This document shows positions 5,965 to 6,847 of a DNA stretch of 6,847 nucleotides, piece by piece; position 1 is the stretch's first letter, and each line of letters starts with the position of its first letter. The position numbers and the translations under genes are program-made. This stretch comes from a bacterium HR27 (GTDB lineage: Bacteria > Chloroflexota > Chloroflexia > Thermomicrobiales > Thermomicrobiaceae), in NCBI GenBank assembly GCA_002898975.1, contig BEID01000071.1:1-6847 (forward strand), read 5' to 3'. Under the pieces are notes generated by a model that was not told where the DNA came from, searched no databases, and saw nothing but the letters and a program-made list of their open reading frames with translations.

Positions 5965-6847
5965 ATGACCACATTCGATCCGCTCGTCCTGGTACGCCAG
6001 AATCTCGCCGCGCTCGGCATCGTCCCGGCGGACGAGGAACTCGAGCGCGCACGCACCGAGGGATATCTTGCGACAGCACTCGCCTTCCAGGCGCTGCTCG
6101 AGGGCGATCTCTCGCCCGAGGCAGTTCCCGACTTCCTGCGCGATCGCTTGCCGCCGCCAGCGGAGATACCACCCACCAAGGCTGCGCAGACCGCTGACCC
6201 GCCTGAGATCCTCGCGCTCGCCCGTCAGCTGCGCCGCGGCGAGACGACGAGTCGCCAGCTCGTCGAGCAGGCACTCCAGCGGATCGCCGAATGCGACTCG
6301 ACACTGAACGCCTTTCAGGTCGTCTTCGCCGACCAGGCGCTGGCCGAAGCCGAGGCTGCTGACGCCGAGTTGGCACGCGGCATCGACCGCGGACCGCTCC
6401 ACGGTCTTCCGGTCGCCCTCAAGGACCTGGTCGACGTGGCCGGTGTCCCGACAACTGCCGGCTCGGCCGTCCTGGCCGGTCGTGTCGCGCAACACGATGC
6501 AGCGGTCGTCGAACGTCTGCGAGCGGCCGGCGCGATCATCGTCGGCAAGACGCGCCTCCCGGAGTTCGCCTACGCCGGTTCCTCGACGAATCCGCACTAC
6601 GGACCGGTGCGCAACCCGCGTGCACCGGATTACGACACCGGCGGGTCGTCGAGCGGATCGGCAGCAGCTGTGGGGACCGGTATGGTCGTCATGGCGATCG
6701 GCTCCGATACCGGTGGCTCCATCCGTATCCCGGCTGCCTACTGCGGGCTGGTCGGCCTCAAGCCGACCTTCGGCCGGGTGAGTCTAGCCGGAGTCTTCCC
6801 GCTCGCCTGGTCGCTCGACCATCTCGGGCCGATCACGCGTACTGTGG
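5965..6847 (+). CDS. Amidase-signature family hydrolase, N-terminal part (runs off window)
   Basis: Amidase-signature enzymes hydrolyse amide bonds through a Ser-cisSer-Lys triad. Some members are instead the GatA subunit for tRNA-dependent amidation. The visible 294 residues include K153 in ALKD, the cis-Ser S228 in GGSSSGSA, and the nucleophile S252 in DTGGSIRIPA. The spacings of 75 and 24 residues equal those of the fatty acid amide hydrolase triad (K142, S217, S241). The substrate pocket motif GLVGLKPTFGRVS (261-273) follows. The first 75 or so residues form an extra acidic/helical N-terminal segment with a Pro-rich link (PPPAEIPP) before the usual start of the domain. This argues against GatA, which lacks such a leader, and for a catabolic amidase. 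GGGGGA lies 5 nt before the ATG. The C-terminal third is beyond the window. Confidence 0.9.
   Translation, partial: MTTFDPLVLVRQNLAALGIVPADEELERARTEGYLATALAFQALLEGDLSPEAVPDFLRDRLPPPAEIPPTKAAQTADPPEILALARQLRRGETTSRQLVEQALQRIAECDSTLNAFQVVFADQALAEAEAADAELARGIDRGPLHGLPVALKDLVDVAGVPTTAGSAVLAGRVAQHDAAVVERLRAAGAIIVGKTRLPEFAYAGSSTNPHYGPVRNPRAPDYDTGGSSSGSAAAVGTGMVVMAIGSDTGGSIRIPAAYCGLVGLKPTFGRVSLAGVFPLAWSLDHLGPITRTV

Overview
The window is about 6.8 kb of densely packed, high-GC bacterial DNA with strong third-position G/C in the genes and clear Shine-Dalgarno sites. The gene set and style fit a thermophilic Chloroflexota of the Thermomicrobia type (Thermomicrobium/Sphaerobacter relatives). That assignment is my inference; there is no rRNA or marker gene here that proves it.

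Positions 1-2621 hold a minus-strand operon read prsW -> rlmN -> larC. It encodes a PrsW-family intramembrane protease, the radical-SAM rRNA/tRNA adenine-C2 methyltransferase RlmN, and the first 87 codons of the nickel-pincer cofactor enzyme LarC, which runs off the left edge. A 98-bp divergent promoter region with a perfect 14-bp palindrome follows. Then comes a plus-strand gene for a DehI-family (2-haloacid dehalogenase-like) protein at 2720-3631.

The most interesting part is 3612-5150. On the minus strand lies a CcdA/DsbD-type membrane thiol-disulfide electron carrier, and diverging from it is an OsmC-family thiol peroxidase-like gene. Between them is a perfect inverted repeat, TATACCCC-TGT-GGGGTATA, of the CsoR/CstR operator type, which suggests shared control by a copper- or persulfide-sensing repressor. 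The ccdA-like gene keeps the first redox cysteine (SPC motif), but its second redox cysteine position is an in-frame TGA. Directly downstream of the TGA is a hairpin that matches the bacterial SECIS of E. coli fdhF in loop sequence (GGUCU), in spacing from the UGA (18 nt) and in the key bases U17, G23 and U24. This could be a selenocysteine-containing CcdA. However, the same gene also carries an in-frame TAG and an apparent -1 frameshift near its 3' end, so it may be a decaying gene, possibly of a former selenoprotein. Both readings are kept open below.

Positions 5141-6847 hold a minus-strand RraA/HMG-aldolase family gene, convergent with and overlapping osmC by 10 bp, and a divergently transcribed amidase-signature hydrolase that runs off the right edge with its Ser-Ser-Lys triad intact. 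No tRNA, rRNA, IS element, CRISPR array or obvious intrinsic terminator was seen. Both convergent gene pairs overlap at their stop codons, leaving no room for a terminator between them.
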